Origin: Diaminobutyricibacter sp049994905
Lineage (GTDB): Bacteria > Actinomycetota > Actinomycetes > Actinomycetales > Microbacteriaceae
Assembly (NCBI RefSeq): GCF_049994905.1
Contig: NZ_CP188258.1
Location: 2,666,001-2,730,000, forward strand
DNA length: 64,000 bases
Direction: 5' to 3'
Under the pieces are notes generated by a model. The model saw only the letters and a list, made by a program, of their open reading frames with translations, had not been told where the DNA came from and ran no database searches. Shown in pieces: positions 52,055 to 60,223 of the stretch; position 1 is the first letter of the stretch, and the number at the start of each line of letters is the position of its first letter. The translations under genes were made by a program, and so were the position numbers.

Positions 52055-53379
52055 GACAGCTCCACTGCCGCGACCCGCTGGCCGGTCCACGACGGCGCCG
52101 ACCACCGTGTCGTCCCGTCGATCACAGTCGCAACCGAGCGTCCGGAGCCGGCTTCGACGAGCTCGGCGATGGCGTCATCCACGCGGCTCACGGCCACGTC
52201 GAAGAAGGCGAGGTCGGCCGCGGCGCCGACGGCGAGGTGGCCGATGCGGTCGGGTCCGACATCCAGCCCGATCGCGTGGGCGCCGCCCAGCGTCGCGGCC
52301 GAAAGGAGACGCGAATGCAGGTCGGGCCGCGTGTAGCCCTGCTCGCGCGCGATCGCGTAGAGCGCGGTGACGTCCCCCATCAGGTCGAGCGACGGGCTCG
52401 ACGACAGGGAGTCCGTGCCAACGGCGATCGCGCTGCCTTCGCGCAGGTACGCCGCAACCGGCGGCGGGGCCAGCCCGATGACCTCGTTGGACCGCGGGCA
52501 CAGGGCAACGGCCGTTCCCCTGGCGCGGAGCAGGGCGCGATCCTTCGCCGTCATGTAGACGCCGTGGGCGACATGGCAGTCGGGGCCGAGAACGCCGAGG
52601 CGGTCGACGAAGTCGGTCGCGCTCGTGCCGAAACCGAGGGAACGCAGCGCACGGAAGCTCTGCACCCCGAGAAAGTGCCACGCCCGGTGTGTATCGCCGC
52701 CCTCGGTGTCGACGCGTTCCTCTTCGAACGCCGACTCACCGAGGTGGAGGTGCAGGCGCTGCCCGCGCTGGCGCACGATGTCCGGCATGTCGAGCAGCGG
52801 CACCGTGTCGAGCGAGTACGGCGCGTGCGGCGACAGCCCGGCGCCCGGTGTCGCCGGGATGCGCTCCAGGTCGGCGATGACCTGTTCGCGGCCGCGCTCG
52901 TTCCAGTCGGCCGTCTCCCAGTTCATCACCTCCCAGAAGGCGATGCCGCGCATCCCGACCTCGTGCAGCACGTCCGCCGCTTCCATGTCGGTGACGATGT
53001 CGGCGACACCCGTCACGCCGTACCGGATGAGCTCTCGCGCGCCGCGAATCGCGTCGGCCCGCCAGTCGTGAGGTTTCTCGTATTGGACCGTGAACGCATC
53101 CGCCCAGTCGTCGAAGCCGTCGTAGCGTCTCGCTCCGACCTCGGCCATGCCCGTGTACTGCAGATGGGAGTGCGCGTTGACCAGCCCGGGGAGCAGCGCG
53201 CCGGGCCAGTGCTGCTCGAGGTACGGAACATCCTGCTGTTCGAGCGATTCGATCACCCAGCGCCGTTCGCCGACGTGCAGGATGCGGCCGTCTTTGACGG
53301 CGACCGCGCCGCGCAGGATGGGCGGGGCCGTCATGGGGACGACCAGACCGGCCGAGTAGACCGTCACGTCGCCTTTCAC
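52051..53379 (-). CDS. Amidohydrolase-family deaminase-like enzyme
   Basis: 442-residue metal-dependent amidohydrolase of the TRZ/ATZ/nucleoside-deaminase group. The metal site shows NAHSHLQYTG, LSPHAPYS, LHLGES, AHGVYM and GTDSLSSSP. The motif set resembles 5'-methylthioadenosine/SAH deaminases and aminofutalosine deaminases, so an aminated purine nucleoside substrate is plausible. The GTG at 53379 overlaps the stop of the SAH-hydrolase-like gene as GTGA. It is the middle gene of the trio. Confidence 0.8.
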   Translation of the reverse strand: MKGDVTVYSAGLVVPMTAPPILRGAVAVKDGRILHVGERRWVIESLEQQDVPYLEQHWPGALLPGLVNAHSHLQYTGMAEVGARRYDGFDDWADAFTVQYEKPHDWRADAIRGARELIRYGVTGVADIVTDMEAADVLHEVGMRGIAFWEVMNWETADWNERGREQVIADLERIPATPGAGLSPHAPYSLDTVPLLDMPDIVRQRGQRLHLHLGESAFEEERVDTEGGDTHRAWHFLGVQSFRALRSLGFGTSATDFVDRLGVLGPDCHVAHGVYMTAKDRALLRARGTAVALCPRSNEVIGLAPPPVAAYLREGSAIAVGTDSLSSSPSLDLMGDVTALYAIAREQGYTRPDLHSRLLSAATLGGAHAIGLDVGPDRIGHLAVGAAADLAFFDVAVSRVDDAIAELVEAGSGRSVATVIDGTTRWSAPSWTGQRVAAVELS

Positions 53380-55037
53380 GAGGCCTCCTCGTCGAAACGC
53401 GACGAGAGCCACGTGTTCTCCTCCGCCTGGCGCGGGATGCTCGCGTCGGCCCTCACGCCCCTCGCCTCCAGCGCGGCGGCGGCCACCGCACCGTCTGCCT
53501 CCGGCGGCAGCGGATGCACGCCGACCTGCAGCGTTCCGGCGGACTCGACGAGAAAGCGGATGGCCGACAGCTGCACCGCGAACGACAGGTCCATGATCTC
53601 GATCGGGTTCCCCTCGCCGGCCGTGACGTTGATGCAGCCGCCGTCGTCGAGGATCAGGATGCTCTGGCCGCTCGGAAAGGTGAACCGCTCCGTGGCGTGA
53701 CCGATGGCTTCGCGCACTGCACCGGCGGCCACCGCGTCGTCGATGGCGACCTCCTGGGGAACGCCTCCGGCGACAGCGACCACGGCGTCGCGGGTGCAGG
53801 CCCGGAGAACGGCGAGGCTGATCGTGTCGCGGACGCCCGTTGCCGAGATGACCAGGTCGGCCGTCGCGACGGCGTCGATGAGCGGGGCGACCCGGTAGCC
53901 GTCGAACACGGCGGCCAGCGCACGCACCGGGTCGACCTCGGCGACGACGACGGTGCCGCCGAGCGCTCGCACGTGGTGTGCGACGCCCTGGCCCACGTGC
54001 CCGTAGCCGGCGACGACGACCCTTCGCCCGGCCGGCTCCAGTCCGGTCAGCCCGAGGATCGCGAAAACGCACGACTGTCCCGTTCCGTACCGGTTGTCGA
54101 ACAGCGTCTTGCTTCGCGCGTCGTTGACGGCAACCACCGGGATGCGCAGCAGGCCATCGTCGGCCATCAGGCGCAACGGCCGCAGACCGCTCGTCGTCTC
54201 CTCGGCGGCTCCGATCAGGTCGGAGAAGTCGTAGCCCGTCTCGTGGGCGAGGCGGATGACGTGGGAGCCGTCGTCGACCAGCACCTGCGGCCGCGCCGCC
54301 AGGAATCCCACTGCCAGCTCGCGATGCTCGGCAGGGCCGGCCCCGGAGCGCGCGTACACCGGTATGCCCTCGCGTCTCAGCGCCGCCGCGACCTCGTCAT
54401 CGGTCTCATCCGGATGCGCGAACACCGTCACCTCCGCGCCCGCCTCCTGCAGCAGCAGTGCAAGCACGGCGGTCTTCGGCTCCAGCACCATGCTGACGCC
54501 GACGCGAAGACCGCGAACGGTGTGTGCGTCCGTGAGCTGGGCAGCGAGGCCGGCGGCCGTCGGCATGAAACGCCGCGCCCACGCGATGCGCGCCGCGGCA
54601 GGACCCAGGTGGTGCTGCCGGCCGGCCGAATCGGCGACCCGAACGACGACGGCGAGAGGCGCATCCGTCGCCCACACGCCGTGGCGCAAGGGTTCATGCA
54701 GCGCAACGTCGGCGCCCACCGCGGACGCGTCCGCGGTCGCGTCGACGATCAGCAGGGTGTCCTGTGGGCCGGCGGACGCGGTAATCAGCACCTCGAGCTC
54801 GTCGCGGTCGAGCGGCGCGGTATCTTCTCCCGTACAGAAGAGGTAGTCGACCGATTCGCCCCGTTCGGCGAGTCTCGCACCGATCGCAGCGAGCAGACGC
54901 GTGAGTGCTGTTGCGCGCATCCCGGAACCGCGAACCGCGAAGCGTTTGCCGGCGATCGACAGGTTCGTCGCCTCGGCGAACTGCCGGACGATTGTCGCCG
55001 CCCACGCCTCTGGACTCCCACTCACCGGCTCGAACAC
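53376..55037 (-). CDS. S-adenosylhomocysteine-hydrolase-like protein with N-terminal extension
   Basis: 553-residue protein. About residues 1-130 form an unassigned N-terminal part with an acidic GEDTAPLDRDELEV segment. The rest resembles S-adenosylhomocysteine hydrolase: substrate and lysine motif ARSKTLFDNRYG and NAD motif VVAGYGHVGQGVA. The catalytic-site segment following RYG reads TGQS, where canonical enzymes have Cys-containing CRES. It may act on SAH, its deaminated form, or a related nucleoside. GTG start at 55037 with TATGCT six bases upstream, probably leaderless. It is first gene of a coupled trio. Confidence 0.8.
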   Translation of the reverse strand: MFEPVSGSPEAWAATIVRQFAEATNLSIAGKRFAVRGSGMRATALTRLLAAIGARLAERGESVDYLFCTGEDTAPLDRDELEVLITASAGPQDTLLIVDATADASAVGADVALHEPLRHGVWATDAPLAVVVRVADSAGRQHHLGPAAARIAWARRFMPTAAGLAAQLTDAHTVRGLRVGVSMVLEPKTAVLALLLQEAGAEVTVFAHPDETDDEVAAALRREGIPVYARSGAGPAEHRELAVGFLAARPQVLVDDGSHVIRLAHETGYDFSDLIGAAEETTSGLRPLRLMADDGLLRIPVVAVNDARSKTLFDNRYGTGQSCVFAILGLTGLEPAGRRVVVAGYGHVGQGVAHHVRALGGTVVVAEVDPVRALAAVFDGYRVAPLIDAVATADLVISATGVRDTISLAVLRACTRDAVVAVAGGVPQEVAIDDAVAAGAVREAIGHATERFTFPSGQSILILDDGGCINVTAGEGNPIEIMDLSFAVQLSAIRFLVESAGTLQVGVHPLPPEADGAVAAAALEARGVRADASIPRQAEENTWLSSRFDEEAS

Positions 55038-55043
55038 CGGTAC

Positions 55044-55144
55044 AGCATATCTGTGCGCCTTCGCGCGGCCTCTGCCCGCGAGCGTGCCGAGCGTGCCTGT
55101 TGCGGTCGAGCGTGCCTGCTCCGGAGGGCACGCTCGACCGCAAC
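55044..55144. promoter_or_regulatory. Perfect 18-bp inverted repeat upstream of SAH-hydrolase-like gene
   Basis: GTTGCGGTCGAGCGTGCC (55099-55116) pairs perfectly with the sequence at 55127-55144 around a 10-base loop. It probably ends the TetR transcript. On the minus strand TATGCT (55049-55044) then lies six bases before the GTG at 55037. GAGCGTGCC is also repeated locally. Confidence 0.6.
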
Positions 55145-55187
55145 GGTCACGCTCGGCTGGTGAAGGCGCGTGGATGGTGGAAGAGCC

Positions 55188-55787
55188 TCAGCCCCTGAGT
55201 CGCGTCCCGAGCATCGCCTCCGCCACGGAGACGATCAGAGCCACGACTTCTTCGCTCGACTTGGTGCCGGCGAGGATGTCCATCACCAGGCCGTCTTCGA
55301 GCGCGACCAGCCCGACTGCGGCCTCGTCGCGTGTGACCCGCGGCTCGAACACGCCGGCGGCGACCCCGTCGTCGATGATCGCGCGGTAGATGTCGGCCTG
55401 GCGGCGATCGAGCGCGTGGTCCGCGTCGTTGAGGCGCTCATCCCGGATTCCGACCGCCCAGAACTCGTAGAGGATGCGGGACTCGTCGCCCTCGATTCCG
55501 CCGGTCGAACCTGCGCGGATGGCCGCGAGCATCCGATCGACCGGCGACGAGGCCGCCGCGACCGCGTTCGTGATCGTGTCGATGAAGCGGTCGCTCGCTG
55601 AGAAGACGAGCTCTTCGACGATCTCGCCGAGGCCGTCGAAGTAGTACAGGACGGCGGACGGTTCCATGTCTGCCGCCGTCGCGATCGCACGCAGCGTGGT
55701 TCCTGTCGCGCCTTCGCGCACGGCGACGCCGCGGGCCGCATCGAGGATGTCGAGGCGCCGCTCTGCGCGTCGGTTGGGGCGTGGCAT
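55188..55787 (-). CDS. TetR-family repressor
   Basis: 199-residue TetR regulator. The N-terminal helix-turn-helix (about residues 25-55, TTLRAIATAADMEPSAVLYY) precedes a ligand-binding helical domain. The ATG at 55787 has only a weak ribosome-binding site. It is divergent from the APC permease/nitrilase operon, and two similar dyads in the shared gap (55834-55903) are its likely operators. It probably represses that operon and responds to its transported substrate. Confidence 0.85.
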   Translation of the reverse strand: MPRPNRRAERRLDILDAARGVAVREGATGTTLRAIATAADMEPSAVLYYFDGLGEIVEELVFSASDRFIDTITNAVAAASSPVDRMLAAIRAGSTGGIEGDESRILYEFWAVGIRDERLNDADHALDRRQADIYRAIIDDGVAAGVFEPRVTRDEAAVGLVALEDGLVMDILAGTKSSEEVVALIVSVAEAMLGTRLRG

Positions 55788-55833
55788 GTGCTCATTCTGC
55801 CGCACACAGCACCTCATCCCCCGTCCGCACGCC

Positions 55834-55903
55834 TTTTCTGAAGGTAATTCAGAAAACCTCTTGACATCGGAGGGTCCACGTTGTTTGAATGCCATTCAGA
55901 TTT
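55834..55903. promoter_or_regulatory. TetR operator pair and APC-operon promoter
   Basis: Operator 1 is TTTTCTGAA-N5-TTCAGAAAA (55834-55856). Operator 2, TTTGAA-N5-TTCAGA, is centred 47 bases downstream (within 55881-55903). TTGACA (55861-55866) and TTGAAT (55885-55890) form a promoter with an 18-base spacer, and operator 2 covers its -10 element. Confidence 0.65.
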
Positions 55904-55932
55904 CCTTGCCAATGACGATGAAGGAGAGATCC

Positions 55933-57519
55933 ATGAGCACCACCCCCGTGGAGGCGCCGCCCGCCGCACAAGCACATGACAAAGGCCTTCGCCGAAATGC
56001 GATCGGCCTCGGCCGCATCGTGGCCCTCGGTCTCGCTGCGGTCGCCCCCGCCTACAGCCTCGCAGTGACTCTCGGCTACGTGGTCGGCGCCGTCGGATTG
56101 CAGACACCCGCGGCTTTCCTGCTCGGCTTCATCCCCATCCTGTTCACCGCCTTCGCGTTCCGCGACCTCAACCAGGTCATGCCCGACTGCGGAGGCCAGT
56201 TCGTCTGGATCACGCGGGCGCTCGGCCCAGTGGCCGGCTGGTTCTTCGGCGGCTGGGTGCCCCAGATCGCTACCTTCATCGCGACAGCGGCCCTGGCCCA
56301 GGTGGCGACGGTCTACCTTTTCGACGCGGCCGGGCTCAACGCCATCGCCGCAAACCCGCTTGCGACAACATCCGTCGCCGTCGTGCTCATAGCGCTCAGC
56401 GCGGCGATCGCCGTACGCGGAATCGAGCTGGCCGCGTGGGTGCAGTACGCGCTCATCGCGCTCCAGATCGTGGCGATCGGCGGCTTCTGCGTCGGCGCCT
56501 TCATTGCGATGTCGAACGGAACCGCTCCGGGCGCGGGAACGACACCGAGCCTCGAGTGGTTCAACCCGTTCGCGGTCTCCGACTTCGGCGGACTGGTCGC
56601 CGGCGTCATCCTGTGTCTCTTCATCTACTGGGGCTGGGACTCGCTCATCTCCGTCAACGAAGAGACAACCGAGCGCTCCCGCACGCCCGGACGCGCTGTG
56701 ATCGTCTCGACGATCATCCTGCTCGTGCTGTACTGCGGCGCATCCGTCGCGGCTCTCGGATTCGGTGGCGTCGCGCTCATCACCGATCCCAAGAACATCA
56801 ACGATGTTCTGTCCGTGCTCGGGCCGATGGCCACGGGCGAGGTATTCGGCCGCGTCATCACTCTGGCGATCGGGCTGTCGGCCCTCGCGGCGCTCTTCAC
56901 TGTCGCGGTCTCGACGCCCCGATCGTGGCTGAGCATGGCCACCTACAAGGCGCTCCCGGCCGCAATCACCCGCGTGCACCGCCGCCACCACACGCCGCAC
57001 ATCGCCACGTACTGGTGGGCCGGCATCAGCATCGTCACGATCGTGCTCCTCACCCTCCTGGCCACCGACTTCATCGGGCTGGCGATCCTGGCGATCGGGG
57101 TGATGATCGCCGCGTACTACGCCGTCACCGCGATCTCAGCGATCGTGTACTTCGCACCAGACATGCGTCGCAACCCGGGTCGGCTCATCGTCGCCGGCAT
57201 CCTTCCGGGACTTGGCGCGCTGATGATGCTGATCGCGTTCGTGGTCAGTGCGATCCAGATGGCGGCGCCGGATTACGTCGGTGCCTCCATCCTCGGCGTG
57301 GGCACCGTGTTCTGGATCGGGATCGGCGGGCTGGTACTCGGAGTGATCGTGACCCTCGCGCTTCGGCCTCACTACAAGGAGTACTTCGCAGGGCGCACGA
57401 TCCCGCTGGGGAAGGTCGGGGACACCGACTTCGTGATCGCCGATCCGATCGACTCCGCTTTTCCTGTCGACGTCGCCGACGTGGACCCCGATTCCACTCT
57501 GATCCGTGAGGAGCGCTGA
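55933..57519 (+). CDS. APC-family amino-acid/amine permease
   Basis: 528-residue permease with about 12-14 hydrophobic segments, of the amino-acid/polyamine/organocation family. The first segment carries GLGRIVALGLAAVAPAYSLA and the middle shows WGWDSLISVNEETTERSRTPG, a conserved APC loop. AAGGAGA precedes the ATG. It is followed two bases later by the nitrilase gene. Uptake of an amine or amide for that enzyme fits the arrangement. Control is by the divergent TetR. Confidence 0.85.
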   Translation: MSTTPVEAPPAAQAHDKGLRRNAIGLGRIVALGLAAVAPAYSLAVTLGYVVGAVGLQTPAAFLLGFIPILFTAFAFRDLNQVMPDCGGQFVWITRALGPVAGWFFGGWVPQIATFIATAALAQVATVYLFDAAGLNAIAANPLATTSVAVVLIALSAAIAVRGIELAAWVQYALIALQIVAIGGFCVGAFIAMSNGTAPGAGTTPSLEWFNPFAVSDFGGLVAGVILCLFIYWGWDSLISVNEETTERSRTPGRAVIVSTIILLVLYCGASVAALGFGGVALITDPKNINDVLSVLGPMATGEVFGRVITLAIGLSALAALFTVAVSTPRSWLSMATYKALPAAITRVHRRHHTPHIATYWWAGISIVTIVLLTLLATDFIGLAILAIGVMIAAYYAVTAISAIVYFAPDMRRNPGRLIVAGILPGLGALMMLIAFVVSAIQMAAPDYVGASILGVGTVFWIGIGGLVLGVIVTLALRPHYKEYFAGRTIPLGKVGDTDFVIADPIDSAFPVDVADVDPDSTLIREER

Positions 57520-57520
57520 C

Positions 57521-58393
57521 ATGCGCGTTCTGTCCATCGCCGCCATCCAGACCGCGCCCGTTCCGGGCGACCTCGAAGCGAGTTTCCGCCGGTTCGAAAC
57601 ACAGGTGCGCGCGGCGAAAGCGCTGCGACCGCACGTGAATCTCGTGGTCGTGCCCGAGTTGCTGCTGGCGGCTCCTGGCCCGCTGCTGCTCGAGGATGCT
57701 GACGCGGATGCCCGAGCTGCGACGCCGATTCCGGGCCCTCTCACCGACCGGCTGTGCGCTCTCGCTCGCGACCTCGACATCTGGCTCGTGCCCGGCACGC
57801 TCGTCGAGCAGACCGACGACGGCCGGCTGTTCAACACAGCGGTGGCGATCTCACCTGCCGGGTCGATCGTTGCGCGCTACCGCAAGCTGTTCCCGTGGCG
57901 GCCGTACGAGGAACTGCTGCCGGGCAGCGAGTTCGTGACGTTCGACATCCCGGATGTCGGCCGCGTGGGCCTGGCGATCTGCTTCGACGGGAGCTTCCCA
58001 GAAGTGTCGCGTCAGCTGGCGTGGCTGGGGGCCGAGGTGATCATCCAGCCGACGTTGACGACCACGCGCGACCGCGAGATGGAGATTGTGATGGCCCGCG
58101 CGAATGCGTTCGCGAACCAGGTGTTCGTCGTCAATGTGAACGGCGCGGCCCCGGTGGGGGTCGGCGAGAGTGTCGTTGTCGACCCTGAAGGGACGATCAT
58201 GCAGACGGCGGGTGGCGGCGAAGAGGTGCTGTTCGCGGTGCTCGACCTCGATCGGGTGGAACTGGTGCGCGAATACGGGGCGCACGGCATCAACCGGCCA
58301 TGGAGTCAGCTCGCCGACCAGTGCGCGCTCGTGCAGTATCCGATGTTCGGCGGAGCGACGGTGCAGGCGCCGGACTGGGTGAAGGCGATGTAG
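57521..58393 (+). CDS. Carbon-nitrogen hydrolase (nitrilase superfamily)
   Basis: 290-residue nitrilase-fold amidase. The catalytic triad is visible as Glu in VVPELLL, Lys in YRKLFPW and Cys in AICFDGSFPE. It hydrolyses an amide or nitrile to acid and ammonia. The start follows the permease stop by one base with GAGGAG upstream. The substrate is unknown; the CFDGSFPE motif recalls aliphatic amidases and formamidases. Confidence 0.85.
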   Translation: MRVLSIAAIQTAPVPGDLEASFRRFETQVRAAKALRPHVNLVVVPELLLAAPGPLLLEDADADARAATPIPGPLTDRLCALARDLDIWLVPGTLVEQTDDGRLFNTAVAISPAGSIVARYRKLFPWRPYEELLPGSEFVTFDIPDVGRVGLAICFDGSFPEVSRQLAWLGAEVIIQPTLTTTRDREMEIVMARANAFANQVFVVNVNGAAPVGVGESVVVDPEGTIMQTAGGGEEVLFAVLDLDRVELVREYGAHGINRPWSQLADQCALVQYPMFGGATVQAPDWVKAM

Positions 58394-58608
58394 TTCCGCT
58401 CGCTACGGCCTAGCACCCAGAGAACTCTTCGGTATATCGTCTCTGCTATCGCCGGGCATCATCGGTCTCGCTGAGCGTTCGGTCAAGCCGTGAGGTAAGA
58501 GCGAGTTACTGGGTTTCAGGCGGTTCGTCGGCGGATTGCGCCAAGCAGATCGCGGCTGGTCCCACTCACCACCGAACGCACAGGATGCTCACGCCCCCGG
58601 CGCTCCCG
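58394..58608. other. 215-base gap without recognised gene
   Basis: Between convergent genes. I see no reading frame, strong stem or repeat of note. A weak coding-like stretch on the plus strand near 58510-58570 could be a gene remnant, but this is not supportable. Confidence 0.5.
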
Positions 58609-59283
58609 TCAACTCACACGCCGGATGATGGCGAACCCGTCCCAGCCTTTGAGGCCTACGGTCTGCAGCGCCGTCGCCTCGAGCGCGGGATTCGCCGCCA
58701 CATCCGCGAGCGCTGTGCGGATCCCCTGAACCTGTTCGTCGGCGCTGTCCTGATCGGCGACCGCGCCTCCGCGCACCACGTTGTCGATGACGATGACACT
58801 GCCCGGATGCGTCAGCTCCAGCACGAGCCGCAGATATTCCGGAGTGCTCTGCTTGTCGGCGTCGATGAAGGCGAAATCGTATGGCTCGGCGCCGGCATCG
58901 ACGAGTGCCTGCGCGGAGACACGCGCCGGCCCGACGACGACATCGACGCGGTCAGCGACACCGGCCCGTTCAGCGTTCGCACGAGCGATCCCCGCGTTCT
59001 GCTCCTCCAGTTCGAGCGAGGTGACGACGCCGCCGTCGCCCACCGCTCGCGCCAGCCAGATCGCACTGTAGCCGGCGAGTGTGCCGAACTCGATGACGCG
59101 ACGTGCGCCGATCAACTCGGCCAGCATTTTGAGCAGCCTTCCCTGGTTGGCCGTGACCTCGATTCCCGGTGCTGTCGTGTCGCGACTCGACAATCGTGCG
59201 GCCGCGAGGGCGTCGTCCTCGCCGACGAGCGTGTCGATCAGGTAGTGGTCGACGTCGCTCCACGATGAGTGCTGACCAGTCAT
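58609..59283 (-). CDS. O-methyltransferase (class I SAM-dependent)
   Basis: 224-residue methyltransferase of the caffeoyl-CoA/catechol O-methyltransferase-like group. SAM motif I is VIEFGTLAGYSAIWLA, then SLELEE, and the metal/acidic motif FAFIDADKQ. It methylates a hydroxyl of a small molecule. GGGAAGG precedes the ATG at 59283, which is preferred to an upstream GTG. It stands alone, convergent with the nitrilase gene and divergent from the Cys/Met-rich gene. Confidence 0.85.
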   Translation of the reverse strand: MTGQHSSWSDVDHYLIDTLVGEDDALAAARLSSRDTTAPGIEVTANQGRLLKMLAELIGARRVIEFGTLAGYSAIWLARAVGDGGVVTSLELEEQNAGIARANAERAGVADRVDVVVGPARVSAQALVDAGAEPYDFAFIDADKQSTPEYLRLVLELTHPGSVIVIDNVVRGGAVADQDSADEQVQGIRTALADVAANPALEATALQTVGLKGWDGFAIIRRVS

Positions 59284-59346
59284 CTCAAGCCTTCCCACGC
59301 ATACCGTTCATCTCTCCACAGCCCTGTACCGGCCGCACAAGGATGA

Positions 59347-59363
59347 GTAACATTTCGTAACAT
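59347..59363. promoter_or_regulatory. GTAACAT direct repeat upstream of copper-storage-like gene
   Basis: GTAACAT occurs at 59347-59353 and 59357-59363, ten bases apart (one helical turn), about 35 bases before the ATG. It may be a regulator-binding site. GGGAGA serves as ribosome-binding site. Confidence 0.4.
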
Positions 59364-59394
59364 ACTTGACCGCACACAATCTTGGGAGATTCGC

Positions 59395-59793
59395 ATGGAC
59401 ATGAGCATGATGATGGGCACCACGATGATGCAGGGCACGGACATGACCGCCATGCAGAATCTCCTCGAGGCGTCGTCGGCGTGCGAGCAGGCCTGCACGA
59501 TGTGTGCGGGCAGCTCGCTCGGCATGGCCGGCATGGAGAAGTGCGCCGCGATGTGCCTGAACTGCGCCGACATGAGCAACACGATGATGCGCATGGTGCT
59601 GCGGCCGGCTGCGATGGACCTGGAAAGCGGCATGGCCATGATGCAGGCGTGCATGGTCATGGCGACCGCATGCGCAGCCGAGTGCTCGATGCACGTCGAC
59701 ATGAACGAGCAGTGCCGGATGTGCGCGAAGGCCTGTCAGGAGATGGCGGCCGCCTGCGAGGCGATGATGGCCTCCGTGAAAGCGATGATGTAA
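59395..59793 (+). CDS. Cys/Met-rich copper-storage-like protein
   Basis: 132-residue helical protein with 13 Cys and many Met residues, of the DUF326/Csp four-helix bundle type, in which Cys lining the bundle core binds many Cu(I) ions. The Cys groups (SACEQACTMCAG, KCAAMCLNCADM, QACMVMATACAAEC, EQCRMCAKAC) are spaced as in Csp proteins. No signal peptide is present, so it resembles the cytosolic Csp3 type. The start is very Met-rich. No copper exporter is encoded nearby. Confidence 0.8.
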   Translation: MDMSMMMGTTMMQGTDMTAMQNLLEASSACEQACTMCAGSSLGMAGMEKCAAMCLNCADMSNTMMRMVLRPAAMDLESGMAMMQACMVMATACAAECSMHVDMNEQCRMCAKACQEMAAACEAMMASVKAMM

Positions 59794-59799
59794 CCGCTC

Positions 59800-60135
59800 T
59801 TAGAGCGAATCGGCCCGCAGAACGCTGTACTTCGAACCGCCGACGGCGAGCACGTCGTAAACCCGGTGCACGGCCACCGGGTCGCCGACCCGGAGTTGAC
59901 CCGTGAGATCGGCATGATTCCACAGCAGCAGCGTGCTGTCGTCAGAAAGCGCGGCCACCTCGATCCAGCCTGCCGCAGACACGGCGATGACCACCGCATC
60001 CGCCCACTTGCCCGGCGTAGCCGAAGCGAGCCGCTCCTGGATCAGAGAGAGCGCATGCCCCGGAGCCGCCGCCATGCAGTCGTCATGGCACTCGAGCAGA
60101 GTTCCCTGAAGACTGGAGTGAAGTGGCTGGGTCAT
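59800..60135 (-). CDS. Hypothetical 111-residue protein
   Basis: Soluble protein of unknown family, beta-rich after a helical segment (VVIAVSAAGWIEVAALSDDS, then HADLTGQLRVGDPVAVHRV). The ATG at 60135 is preceded by TAATCT (60148-60143) seven bases away, suggesting a leaderless mRNA. It is convergent with the copper-storage-like gene and lies downstream of the SDR gene on the same strand. Confidence 0.6.
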   Translation of the reverse strand: MTQPLHSSLQGTLLECHDDCMAAAPGHALSLIQERLASATPGKWADAVVIAVSAAGWIEVAALSDDSTLLLWNHADLTGQLRVGDPVAVHRVYDVLAVGGSKYSVLRADSL

Positions 60136-60223
60136 GCACGCCAGATTACGAAAGTCGACGGATGCTCGCCACCGCGAGGGTCACACAGTGCAACAATCAC
60201 CGCTGGCCGTCGAGTGGTCGTCG

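Noticed and set aside
58510..58570. Possible transposase or gene remnant in the gap
   Set aside because: Too short, with no repeats or recognisable motif.
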